64,000 nucleotides of DNA, taken from positions 558,001 to 622,000 of the forward strand of contig JBFWVZ010000002.1 of NCBI GenBank assembly GCA_050246475.1, in the 5' to 3' direction. The notes beneath the pieces were generated by a model. It was not told the DNA's origin, made no database searches, and saw nothing but the letters and a program-made list of their open reading frames with translations. This stretch comes from CADEEL01 sp050246475 (lineage in GTDB: Bacteria > Pseudomonadota > Alphaproteobacteria > Caulobacterales > Aquidulcibacteraceae). Shown here piece by piece: positions 7,823-14,919 of this stretch. A program made the translations under genes and the position numbers. Numbering within the stretch: position 1 is the first letter of the stretch; each line of letters starts with the position of its first letter.

Positions 7823-8626
7823 TCATCGCGGCGGATGCGCCTCGAGAAACGGCCACACGTGGTCGAACAGCCCATCCTCGATCAGCGTGCCGTGCTCGCC
7901 GCCTTCGATGCGGACGAATTGCTTCGGCTCACGCGCGCGGGCGAAGAGTTGCTCGCCCATGTCGAACGGGATGACGCCGTCGTCCGTGCCGTGAACGATG
8001 AGGACGGGCATGTTCACGCCGCCGATAAACTCGCGCGAGAGAAACTGATCGCGCATCAGAACCGAGACCGGCGCCCACGGGTAGCGCCGCCCCGCGACAT
8101 CGACAGCGGCTGTGTAAGGCGCTTCCAGAATAAGGGCGCGCGCCTCGCGCTCCGCAGCGAGCCGCACCGCAACGCCGGAGCCCAGCGAGAAACCGTTGAT
8201 CACGATGTCGCGCGGCGCAACGCCTTGCGCGATCAGCCAATCGTACCCGCCGCGCGCATCGGCGTGGAAACCCGCTTCACTGGGTTCGCCCGTCGAACCG
8301 GAATAGCCGCGATAGACGACGTTCAAATAGCCGGCGCCGCGCCGCTCGATCTCCCGGATGCGGCGGCCCTCGCCTTCCGGCATGCCCGCATTGCCGAAGA
8401 AATAGAGAAAGACCGGCTGGCCTTCCTCCGGCGCCAGCCACCAGCCGATGAGCGTTTCGCCGTCCTCCGTTTCAATCGAAACCGCGTGCACGTCATCATC
8501 GCTCGGCGCCTCGATCGCGGCGTGCGGGAAATACATCATCGCGCGCTGGCTCCACCACATGAAGCCAACGACGCCCAGGAGAACCGCCGCCAGCAGCGCG
8601 AAAAGCGTGAACGCGGCGGCGCGCAT
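7823..8626 (-). CDS. Membrane-anchored alpha/beta hydrolase
   Basis: The 267-residue product has an N-terminal membrane anchor (about residues 3-25) followed by an alpha/beta-hydrolase domain of the BEM46/FrsA-like type. The oxyanion region is FLYFFGNAGMPEG, the nucleophile elbow is GFSLGSG, the acid lies in HGTDDGVIP and the histidine in GGEHGTL. Its substrate is unknown. ATG 8626 overlaps the gpsA stop (TGATG), so it is translationally coupled to gpsA; a GTG three bases earlier is also in frame. The 3' end is 9 nt from the convergent EVE gene. Confidence 0.87.
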   Translation of the reverse strand: MRAAAFTLFALLAAVLLGVVGFMWWSQRAMMYFPHAAIEAPSDDDVHAVSIETEDGETLIGWWLAPEEGQPVFLYFFGNAGMPEGEGRRIREIERRGAGYLNVVYRGYSGSTGEPSEAGFHADARGGYDWLIAQGVAPRDIVINGFSLGSGVAVRLAAEREARALILEAPYTAAVDVAGRRYPWAPVSVLMRDQFLSREFIGGVNMPVLIVHGTDDGVIPFDMGEQLFARAREPKQFVRIEGGEHGTLIEDGLFDHVWPFLEAHPPR

Positions 8627-9639
8627 CACGCGCCTTCCGCGCGGAAGGGGCGCGACAGAAGCGCGCCGATTGCTTCGTCGATGCTGAGCTTGCCGGCGAG
8701 CACGCCGTCCACCGCCGCGCAGATCGGCATCTCCACATTATGCTTCGCCGCGAGAGCAACGACAGCGGGCGCACTCGCTGCGCCTTCCGCGATCGAGCGC
8801 CGCTCCGCAAGAATCTCACTGAGCGCCCGCCCTTCGCCGAGCGCGGCGCCGAGCGAGGTGTTGCGCGAGGAGCGCGAAACGCACGTGAGGACGAGATCGC
8901 CCAAGCCGCAGAGGCCCGATAGCGTCTCCGCCCGCGCGCCGAGCGCAACGCCAAGCCGCGTCAGCTCCGCGAAGCCCCGCGTGATGAGCGCCGCGCGCGC
9001 GCCTTCGCCAAGCCCGCGACCCTCCGCGATCCCGCACGCAATGGCGATGACGTTCTTCACCGCCCCGCCGATCTCGGCGCCGATGAGGTCGTCCGTCACA
9101 TAAGGCCGGAACGTCGCCAATCCGATCGCCTCGACCAAGTTCTGCGCGAGGGCCGCATTCGCGCTCGCGATCGTCGTCGCGGTCGGCAGCCCGCGCGCCA
9201 CATCCTTCGCGAAGCCCGGCCCTGAAAGCACCGCGGCGTTTGCCGCCGGGATTTCCTCCGCCAGCACCTCGGTCATGAGCGCGAGCGAACTTTGCTCGAT
9301 CCCCTTGGCGCAGAGCACGATGGTCTTGCCGGCCGGAACGAGCGGCGCGAGCCGCTTCAGAACCGCGCGCATGTGCTGGGCCGGCGTCACGGCCAGGATC
9401 GCGTCCGCGCCGGCCGCCTCGGCGAGATCGCTTGTCGCCCGAACCGCGGGATTGAGCGCAATCCCCGGCAGAAAGAGCGGGTTCTCATGGTCCTTGTTGA
9501 TGGAATCGGCCACTTCGGGCTCAAAAGCCCACAACGTCACCGTCCGCCCTGCCGCGGCCGCCACCTGGGCGAGCGCGGTGCCCCAGGCCCCGCCCCCCAG
9601 GATGGCCGTCGATCGGATAGGGGTTGACGCCCCGCTCAA
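8626..9639 (-). CDS. gpsA: Glycerol-3-phosphate dehydrogenase [NAD(P)+]
   Basis: GpsA reduces dihydroxyacetone phosphate to sn-glycerol 3-phosphate for phospholipid synthesis. The 337-residue protein has the Rossmann motif GGGAWGTALA (about 15-24), VTPAQHM, the LSGPGFAKDVARGLPTA block, EIGGAVKNVIAIACGIAEG and GLGDLVLTC. The start is TTG 9639 with a GAAGGA Shine-Dalgarno 9 nt upstream; an ATG slightly upstream is out of frame and hits a stop. The gene is divergent from a TetR-family regulator, and a TGAACGTTCA palindrome lies between them. Confidence 0.95.
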   Translation of the reverse strand: MSGASTPIRSTAILGGGAWGTALAQVAAAAGRTVTLWAFEPEVADSINKDHENPLFLPGIALNPAVRATSDLAEAAGADAILAVTPAQHMRAVLKRLAPLVPAGKTIVLCAKGIEQSSLALMTEVLAEEIPAANAAVLSGPGFAKDVARGLPTATTIASANAALAQNLVEAIGLATFRPYVTDDLIGAEIGGAVKNVIAIACGIAEGRGLGEGARAALITRGFAELTRLGVALGARAETLSGLCGLGDLVLTCVSRSSRNTSLGAALGEGRALSEILAERRSIAEGAASAPAVVALAAKHNVEMPICAAVDGVLAGKLSIDEAIGALLSRPFRAEGA

Positions 9640-9656
9640 GGAACTGAATCCTTCAT

Positions 9657-9666
9657 TGAACGTTCA
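9657..9666. promoter_or_regulatory. Palindrome TGAACGTTCA, candidate TetR operator
   Basis: A perfect 10-bp palindrome sits in the 51-nt gap between the divergent gpsA (start 9639) and TetR gene (start 9691). Its position fits autoregulation by the adjacent regulator. It is short for a TetR dimer site, so the assignment is tentative. Confidence 0.4.
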
Positions 9667-9690
9667 GCTGTTGCAAGATAGGGTCCTTAG

Positions 9691-10332
9691 ATGGACGAAA
9701 AGACAGCCACGCGCGACCGCATCCTCATGGCGGCGGTCAACCGCATCAAGCACTACGGCTACGGCAAGACCACCATGGCCGAGATCGCGGCGGACTGCGA
9801 CATGTCCCCCGGCAACATCTATCGCTTCTTCCAAGCGAAGATCGACATCGCCGAGGCCATGGCGCGCAAACATTTCGCGGAAGAGCAAGCCGAACTCGCC
9901 GCCATAGCGCGCCGGAAGGAATGGCCCGCCGACAAGCGCCTGCGCGAAATGTTCTTCAAGCGCATGCGCGATTCCTACGCAATGTTCGAGGAAAACGACA
10001 AGATTCTTGAAGTCGCGGAGGTCCTTAATCGCGAGCGTCCGTTGTTTGCGAACGAGAACCTGGCGGCGGAACGCGTGTTTCTCTCGGCATTGCTCGAAGA
10101 AGGCGCGGATGCAGGCATTTTCGAACCGGCCGGCGACTACAATTTCATCGCAGAGATGCTGCAATCGGCGACCGTCAAGTTCGCCATTCCCCAGCTCATC
10201 TCCAAGCTCACGCTGCCCAAGCTCGAACGCGAACTCGACGGCGTGCTGAGCCTCATTCTGAACGGGCTCTACGCCCAAGGCGCAAAGCGCACGCCGGCCG
10301 CCGGCCGCGTCGTCGAGGGCGCGTCAGTCTGA
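9691..10332 (+). CDS. TetR/AcrR-family transcriptional regulator
   Basis: The 213-residue protein has the TetR helix-turn-helix at residues about 8-55: RDRILMAAVNRIKHYGYGKTTMAEIAADCDMSPGNIYRFFQAK. A long helical ligand-binding and dimerisation domain follows. It starts at ATG 9691, divergent from gpsA. Downstream, in the same direction, lie two mini-protein genes, the first with its own promoter. A regulatory link to gpsA or to the mini-proteins is inferred only from position. Confidence 0.9.
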   Translation: MDEKTATRDRILMAAVNRIKHYGYGKTTMAEIAADCDMSPGNIYRFFQAKIDIAEAMARKHFAEEQAELAAIARRKEWPADKRLREMFFKRMRDSYAMFEENDKILEVAEVLNRERPLFANENLAAERVFLSALLEEGADAGIFEPAGDYNFIAEMLQSATVKFAIPQLISKLTLPKLERELDGVLSLILNGLYAQGAKRTPAAGRVVEGASV

Positions 10333-10348
10333 TCACGGTTTCGTGATC
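10331..10348 (+). terminator. Hairpin at the end of the TetR gene
   Basis: GATCACG (10331-10337) and CGTGATC (10342-10348) form a perfect 7-bp stem with a 4-nt loop overlapping the stop codon. There is no T-run after it, so it may be a weak terminator or a protein-binding palindrome upstream of the next promoter. Confidence 0.35.
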
Positions 10349-10378
10349 GTGAAGAATGAAGATTTCTGGATTTATTCA

Positions 10379-10407
10379 TTGATCAACGGTCCGGCCTCTG
10401 GCATATA
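10379..10407 (+). promoter_or_regulatory. Sigma-70-like promoter for first mini-protein
   Basis: TTGATC (10379-10384) and CATATA (10402-10407) are separated by 17 nt, the optimal spacing for the housekeeping sigma factor. The expected transcription start is near 10414, about 30 nt before the mini-protein start codon at 10443. Confidence 0.55.
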
Positions 10408-10442
10408 GGTCTCGTCAGCTTGATCCAGACGGAGACGCCGCC

Positions 10443-10556
10443 ATGACCACCCAAGTTTCCCCCGCCGCCTTCACCGGTTTCATCCTCGCCGCCGCGCTCG
10501 TCGTCGCGCTCGCCGCCGCCCCGCTGATGAACGTCGCGGCGCAAATCATCGCCTAG
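10443..10556 (+). CDS. 37-residue hydrophobic mini-protein (paralogue 1)
   Basis: This short ORF encodes 37 residues: a polar start MTTQVSPAAF, then a single hydrophobic helix (about residues 11-27, ALVVALAAAPL) and an AAQIIA end. An ACGGAGA Shine-Dalgarno is 7 nt upstream, a sigma-70-like promoter lies further up, and a strong terminator follows at 10619. It is clearly related to the second mini-protein at 10807: both share MT at the start, an ALV-x-A core followed by PL and an AAQ-xx-A ending. The function is unknown. A single-span membrane peptide or a cleaved exported peptide are the two readings. Confidence 0.7.
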   Translation: MTTQVSPAAFTGFILAAALVVALAAAPLMNVAAQIIA

Positions 10557-10610
10557 CCGGACCGCCAGAGGGCGCCGCTGCCTCCCCGTTTGCGGCGCTT
10601 CCTCGTCCGG
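10557..10610 (+). other. Structured 3' untranslated segment
   Basis: CCGGAC (10557-10562) pairs with GTCCGG (10605-10610), and inside it GCGCCGC (10572-10578) pairs with GCGGCGC (10592-10598). The nested hairpin begins directly after the mini-protein stop and lies before the terminator. The transcript of about 240 nt (10414 to 10656) could therefore also act as a small RNA. Confidence 0.45.
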
Positions 10611-10618
10611 AACTGTGC

Positions 10619-10656
10619 AGGCGCGAGGTTTTCCACAAACCTCGCGCCTAATTTTT
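10619..10656 (+). terminator. Rho-independent terminator after mini-protein 1
   Basis: A perfect 13-bp stem (AGGCGCGAGGTTT 10619-10631 with AAACCTCGCGCCT 10637-10649) has a 5-nt loop and is followed by AATTTTT. This is the best terminator in the window apart from the one at 27.6 kb. Confidence 0.9.
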
Positions 10657-10806
10657 GCGTCATGTGGCGTAATTGCACTTAGATGCATGCCGTTCCGCAT
10701 GGCTGGGCGAAACAAACGTGCCGTTACATTAACGACCGGCGCACGCCATTACCTATGACCCCGGTGTTCGCAAGTGCAGCATCGGCCCGTGAAATAGGAG
10801 GCAACG

Positions 10807-10917
10807 ATGACCAAACTTTCGTTCGTCAGCCGCATGGCTGCGATCATCGTCGCCGTGGCTTTGGTGACCGCGGCGGCGACCCCGCTCCTGACGCTTGCAG
10901 CGCAGGTAGCGGCCTAG
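10807..10917 (+). CDS. 36-residue hydrophobic mini-protein (paralogue 2)
   Basis: This ORF encodes 36 residues: MTKLSFVSRM, then a hydrophobic stretch (AAIIVAVALV), then PLLTLAAQVAA. AGGAGG lies 6 nt before ATG 10807. It is a diverged copy of the 37-residue ORF at 10443, sharing the ALV core, the proline-leucine pair and the AAQ-containing end, which argues that both are real genes. With Lys and Arg near the N-terminus it resembles a short signal-anchor. Its TAG stop shares the CTAG palindrome with the tsaD stop on the other strand (4-nt overlap), leaving no room for a terminator outside tsaD coding sequence. The function is unknown. Confidence 0.68.
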   Translation: MTKLSFVSRMAAIIVAVALVTAAATPLLTLAAQVAA

Positions 10918-12005
10918 GCTTTCGCCCCCTTGCGCCCGGCCATATGGGTCGGGCGCAAGGCAGCGGCCGCCTCGTCGAGCGGCCATCGCGCCCGCGCCGG
11001 CGCGTCCAATCCATCACTGAATCCCGCCCGCAATCGTTCCGCGCCCGCGAGCGCGACCATCGCCGCGTTGTCCGTGCAGTGCCGGAGCGGCGGGGCGAAG
11101 AAATCGTATCCCCGGTCCTTGGCCAGCGCCTCGAGCGCGCCGCGCACCGCCTTGTTCGCCGCCACACCCCCGGCCACCACCAGCCGGCCCCGCGCGCCCC
11201 AAATCGGGTCGAACGCGCGCATCGCATTCTTCGTGCGGTCCGCGATTACGTCGAGAGCGGCCGCCTGAAACGAGGCGCAGAGATCGGCCTTGTCCTGCCG
11301 CGTCAGCGGCGAAATCGCCTGCGCCTCGCGCAAAACAGCCGTTTTGAGCCCCGCGAACGAGAAATCGCACCCGTCCCGCCCCAGCAGCGGCCGCGGCAGA
11401 TCGAACCGCGCCGCATTGCCCTCCGCCGCCAGCGCCTCGACGGCCGGCCCGCCCGGAAAGCCGAGATCCAGGAGCTTCGCCACCTTGTCGAACGCTTCGC
11501 CGAGCGCGTCGTCGATCGTCGTGCCGAGGCGCGTGTAGGCCCCGAGGCCTTTGACCGCGATGAATTGGCAATGCCCGCCCGAAACCAGCAGCAGGAGATA
11601 TGGAAAGGCCACGCTTTGCGAGAGCCGGGGCGACAGCGCATGGCCTTCGAGGTGGTTGACGGCGATCAGCGGCTTATCGTGCGCGAGCGCGATCGCCTTG
11701 CCGGTGACGAGCCCCACCATCACGCCGCCGATGAGGCCCGGCCCCGCCGTCGCCGCGACGCCGTCGAGCGCGTCGAACGAGAGCCCCGCATCCGCCATCG
11801 CCGCGCGGATGACGCCGTCCACCCCCTCCACATGCGCGCGCGCCGCGATCTCCGGAACGACGCCCTTGTAGGGCGCGTGATCCGCCGCCTGCGAGAGGAT
11901 GACGTCGGAAAGCACGCGCGCGCCATCGTCATCGACGCGCACCACCGCGGCGGCCGTTTCGTCACAGCTCGTCTCGATGCCCAACACGGTGACCGCGCGA
12001 TCCAT
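10914..12005 (-). CDS. tsaD: tRNA N6-adenosine threonylcarbamoyltransferase TsaD
   Basis: TsaD transfers the threonylcarbamoyl group to A37 of ANN-decoding tRNAs. The 363-residue product starts VLGIETSCDETAAAVV and has the second metal motif NHLEGHALSP, SGGHCQF, GFPGGPAVE, FSFAGLKTAV, VVAGGVAANKAVR and CTDNAAM. ATG 12005 gives the normal family length; a longer in-frame extension to 12173 runs through a REP-like palindrome and was rejected. The gene is divergent from hemC. Its stop overlaps the second mini-protein by 4 nt. In many alphaproteobacteria tsaD and gpsA are adjacent; here a TetR gene and the two mini-proteins separate them. Confidence 0.96.
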   Translation of the reverse strand: MDRAVTVLGIETSCDETAAAVVRVDDDGARVLSDVILSQAADHAPYKGVVPEIAARAHVEGVDGVIRAAMADAGLSFDALDGVAATAGPGLIGGVMVGLVTGKAIALAHDKPLIAVNHLEGHALSPRLSQSVAFPYLLLLVSGGHCQFIAVKGLGAYTRLGTTIDDALGEAFDKVAKLLDLGFPGGPAVEALAAEGNAARFDLPRPLLGRDGCDFSFAGLKTAVLREAQAISPLTRQDKADLCASFQAAALDVIADRTKNAMRAFDPIWGARGRLVVAGGVAANKAVRGALEALAKDRGYDFFAPPLRHCTDNAAMVALAGAERLRAGFSDGLDAPARARWPLDEAAAALRPTHMAGRKGAKA

Positions 12006-12016
12006 GCGCTCAATTC

Positions 12017-12153
12017 CCCTCTCCCGCGCCGGCGGGGGAGGGGTTAGGGGTGGGGGTCCGTGGGCCGAAGCGCAAGAGCCGCGTTGCTGTTCTTGAGTTT
12101 GCCTGCTTTCCCTCACCCCTGCCCCTCTCCCGCTGGCGCGGGAGAGGGGTGAG
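12017..12153. repeat. Head-to-head REP/BIME-like palindrome pair (copy 1)
   Basis: Two imperfect copies of the same palindrome face each other in the tsaD-hemC gap. The left one (12017-12044) is CCCCTCTCCCGC, loop GCCG, then a slightly diverged right arm. The right one is CCCCTCTCCCGC (12122-12133), loop TGGC, GCGGGAGAGGGG (12138-12149). GGGGTGRGG-type flanks appear on opposite sides of the two copies. The same paired arrangement occurs at 43665-43778, so this is a dispersed extragenic repeat. It lies just before the hemC start. Confidence 0.85.
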
Positions 12154-12160
12154 AAGAAAC

Positions 12161-13099
12161 GTGTCGAACACAAGCATCCTCTTCCGCATCGGCGCGCGCG
12201 GCTCGCCGCTCTCGCGCGCCCAGGTCGCGCGCATCCGCATGCGCCTGGCGCGGGCGAAGGGGATCGAAGAAGAGCGCATCGAATTCGTCCCCATCACCAC
12301 GAGCGGGGACCGCATCCAGGACCGCGCCCTGATCGAAGCAGGCGGCAAGGGCCTCTTCACCAAGGAGCTCGATGAAGCGCTGCTCGACGGCCGCATCGAT
12401 CTAGCGGTCCATTCGATGAAGGATCTGCCCTCGGAATTGCCGCCCGGGATCGTCATCGCCGGCGTGCCCGAGCGCGAAGATCCGCGCGACGCATTCATTT
12501 CCCTCCGCGTACGGACATTGGCGGACTTGCCCCATGGCGCGCGCCTCGGCAGCGCCAGCGTCCGCCGCCAGGCGCAGGCGCTGCGCGCGCGGCCCGATCT
12601 CCAATGCGGCGTGCTGCGCGGCAATGTGGAGACGCGTCTCAAGAAGCTCAAAAGCGGAGAGTTCGACGCGACCTTCCTGGCGCTCGCGGGCCTGAAGCGC
12701 CTGGGGCTCGAAGCGCACGCACAAAGCCTTGTCGATCCAAACGACATGCCGCCCGCCGCCTGCCAAGGCGCGCTCGCCATCACTACGCGCGAAGCGGATG
12801 TCGAAAACTTCCAAGCGCTGGACGATGTGAGTGCGACCATCGAAACCGCCTGTGAACGCGCCTTTCTCGGCGCGCTCGACGGCTCCTGCCGCACGCCCAT
12901 CGCCGCGCTCGCGCGCAAGGGCGATAGTGCGACGCTCTCTTTCATTGGCGAAACGCTGACGCTTGACGGCAAGCAGCGCTGGCGGCGCGAAGAGACGCTG
13001 ACTTTCGGCATGGATCCCGTTGCCGAAGCGCACAATCTCGGCATTCGCCTCGCGCAATCGATCATCGAAGAAGCGGGCGAAGCGCTCGTGCGCGCCTGA
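12161..13099 (+). CDS. hemC: Porphobilinogen deaminase (hydroxymethylbilane synthase)
   Basis: HemC polymerises four porphobilinogens into hydroxymethylbilane. From GTG 12161 the protein has 312 residues, the normal size. It shows RIGARGSPLSRAQ, GDRIQDRALIEAGGKGLFTKELDEALLDGRIDLAVHSMKDLP, GSASVRRQAQ, RGNVETRLKKL and the cofactor cysteine in LDGSCRTP, which attaches the dipyrromethane. A longer in-frame ORF from 12050 crosses the REP-like repeat and is not used. GAGAAG lies just upstream of GTG. The stop overlaps the hemD start (TGATG). Confidence 0.95.
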   Translation: MSNTSILFRIGARGSPLSRAQVARIRMRLARAKGIEEERIEFVPITTSGDRIQDRALIEAGGKGLFTKELDEALLDGRIDLAVHSMKDLPSELPPGIVIAGVPEREDPRDAFISLRVRTLADLPHGARLGSASVRRQAQALRARPDLQCGVLRGNVETRLKKLKSGEFDATFLALAGLKRLGLEAHAQSLVDPNDMPPAACQGALAITTREADVENFQALDDVSATIETACERAFLGALDGSCRTPIAALARKGDSATLSFIGETLTLDGKQRWRREETLTFGMDPVAEAHNLGIRLAQSIIEEAGEALVRA

Positions 13100-13824
13100 T
13101 GCTGCGCGTTCTCGTCACCCGCGCCGAACCGCAAGCCGCGCTCACCGCCGAACGCATCCGCGCCCAGGGCGGCGAAGCGATCGTCGCGCCGGTGCTGCGC
13201 GTCGAGCCCGTGCCCGCCGATCTCAATCTCGCAGGCGCGCAGGCCCTCCTCTTCACCAGCACCAACGGCGTGCGCGCTTTCGCGCAAGTCTCGCCCGAGC
13301 GCGCGCTCCCCGCTCTTTGTGTCGGCGATGCGACGCAATTCGCCGCGCAAGAAGCGGGCTTCACGCAAACACAGTCCGCGAACGGGGACGGCGAAGCGCT
13401 CGCCAAACTTGTCATCGAAGCGCTCGATCCCAACGCCGGCGCGCTCATCCACATCGCGGGTGAAGCCATCGCCTTCGATCTCGCACAGGCGCTTGCCGCG
13501 CATGGTTTCAAGGCCGAGCGCCGCATCCTCTACCGCACAATCGCCGCCGATGCGCTGCCCAACGCAATCGCGGCGCGCCTCGGCGACTCCCCGCCCGGCT
13601 TCGACGCCATTCTTTTCCACAGCCCACGCGGCGCCGCGGTCTTTTGCGCACTGCTCGATTCGCATGCTCCGCAAGCCTTTTCCGCGCTGACGGCTGTTTG
13701 TTTGAGCCAAGACGTAGCAGCCGCAGCCGCCGCCTCGCCCTGGAAGCGAGTGCGCGTCGCCGATGCGCCGCGCGAGGATGCTTTGCTCGAAACGCTCATG
13801 AGCCTTGCAGCGCGGGAGGCTTGA
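13099..13824 (+). CDS. hemD: Uroporphyrinogen-III synthase
   Basis: HemD cyclises hydroxymethylbilane to uroporphyrinogen III. The 241-residue protein shows the weakly conserved two-domain HemD pattern: VLVTRAEPQAALTAERIRAQGGEAIVAPVL at the start, FTSTNGVRAFA, and FDAILFHSPRGAAVF in the second half. Its start overlaps the hemC stop (TGATG), and the Mic60/hemY genes follow, matching the usual alphaproteobacterial cluster. A GC-rich hairpin follows the stop (GCCCC/GGGGC), about 90 nt before the next start. Confidence 0.92.
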   Translation: MLRVLVTRAEPQAALTAERIRAQGGEAIVAPVLRVEPVPADLNLAGAQALLFTSTNGVRAFAQVSPERALPALCVGDATQFAAQEAGFTQTQSANGDGEALAKLVIEALDPNAGALIHIAGEAIAFDLAQALAAHGFKAERRILYRTIAADALPNAIAARLGDSPPGFDAILFHSPRGAAVFCALLDSHAPQAFSALTAVCLSQDVAAAAAASPWKRVRVADAPREDALLETLMSLAAREA

Positions 13825-13920
13825 GCGCGCCCCAGGCGGGGCTTACCTTCCTGCCTCCTTTGCGCCGCGGGCGAGAGGCCCGGGAAAGAAATCCCGGCGG
13901 GTTTGAAGACGGGGTCAAGA

Positions 13921-14919
13921 ATGAGCGCGACCGATTCTTCCGAGCGCGGACGCGCCGAGCCGATAGACGTCGATTTCGAGCCGGCCGATCGCGGCCGCGC
14001 GCGCCGCGACTATCGCGCGCGCGAGGGCGTCTCGTTCGGCGCCGCGGCCTTTCTCGCATTGCTGGCCGCGATCGGCGGCGCGGCCGCCGGCGCCATCCTG
14101 CCGCGCGTGCCGGCGGTCGATGCCGCGCTGGATGACATCGTTCCCGATCAAGCCGCTGCTCCGGCTGTCGAAGCCGCCGCCGACAGCGGCCAACTCGCGG
14201 GCCTCGATCAACGCGTGCGCTCCATCGAGACCCTCGTGCAGAATCCGAGCGCGGGAGCGGCGGGCGCTGGCGGCGATCTGGCGACGCAAGCGCGCATTCG
14301 CGAACTTGAAGCGCGCCTGCAACAATTGCCGTCGAACCAAGAGGTCGCGGCCATGACGGCGGAGGTGCAGCGCCTGCAAGCCGCGCTTCCCGCCGTCGAG
14401 CAGCAATCGCGCACCGCGGGCGAAGCCGCGCGCGCCGCCTTCGCCGTCTCCGCGGCTGCGGAAGCCTCGCGCTCTTCGGGCCCCTTCGAACAATCCTATC
14501 AGGCGCTCGCAGCACTCTTGCCGGACGATCCCAACGTGCGCGCGCTCGCGCCGCTCGCGCGCACCGGCGCCCCCACGCGCATCGAATTGCGCGACAGCTT
14601 CGCGCGCTTGGAAAATGACATCATCCGCGCCGCGCGCCAGGCGCAGGCGGGCGCGGGCTTTTGGGGCCGCGTGCAAGCCGCGATGGCGCAATGGGTGACC
14701 GTGCGGCGCGAGGGCGAAGGCAATACGCCCGCCGGCATTGTCGAGCAGGCGAGCCGGCGGCTCGCCGCGGACGATCTGGCCGGCGCGGTGCGCTTGCTCG
14801 CGCGCTTGACTGGGCCCGCCGCCCGCGTGGCGCAGCCATGGCTCAACGGCGCGCGCCGCCGCTTGGAGATCGACACGCGCCTTGGCGCCATCCGCACCGA
14901 ATTGTCGCGGAGAGGCTGA
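13921..14919 (+). CDS. Mitofilin/Mic60-like inner-membrane protein (COG4223)
   Basis: The 332-residue product has an acidic and basic cytoplasmic head (1-37), one membrane span (about 40-60, rich in Ala and Gly), a coiled-coil region (about 90-190, EAR-LQQL and EVQRLQAAL heptads) and a C-terminal helical domain. This is the layout of the alphaproteobacterial relatives of mitochondrial Mic60, which shape inner-membrane folds. Such genes are known to sit between hemD and hemY, as here. The start at ATG 13921 is preferred over an in-frame codon at 13903. The stop overlaps hemY (TGATG). Confidence 0.85.
   Translation: MSATDSSERGRAEPIDVDFEPADRGRARRDYRAREGVSFGAAAFLALLAAIGGAAAGAILPRVPAVDAALDDIVPDQAAAPAVEAAADSGQLAGLDQRVRSIETLVQNPSAGAAGAGGDLATQARIRELEARLQQLPSNQEVAAMTAEVQRLQAALPAVEQQSRTAGEAARAAFAVSAAAEASRSSGPFEQSYQALAALLPDDPNVRALAPLARTGAPTRIELRDSFARLENDIIRAARQAQAGAGFWGRVQAAMAQWVTVRREGEGNTPAGIVEQASRRLAADDLAGAVRLLARLTGPAARVAQPWLNGARRRLEIDTRLGAIRTELSRRG

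Noticed and set aside
10331..10348. GATCACG hairpin as a full rho-independent terminator
   Set aside because: The stem is followed by GTGAAGAATG with no T-run, so it is listed only as a low-confidence hairpin.
12006..12173. In-frame 56-codon N-terminal extension of TsaD
   Set aside because: The extension runs through the REP-like palindromes and would exceed the family length; the VLGIETSCDET start matches ATG 12005.
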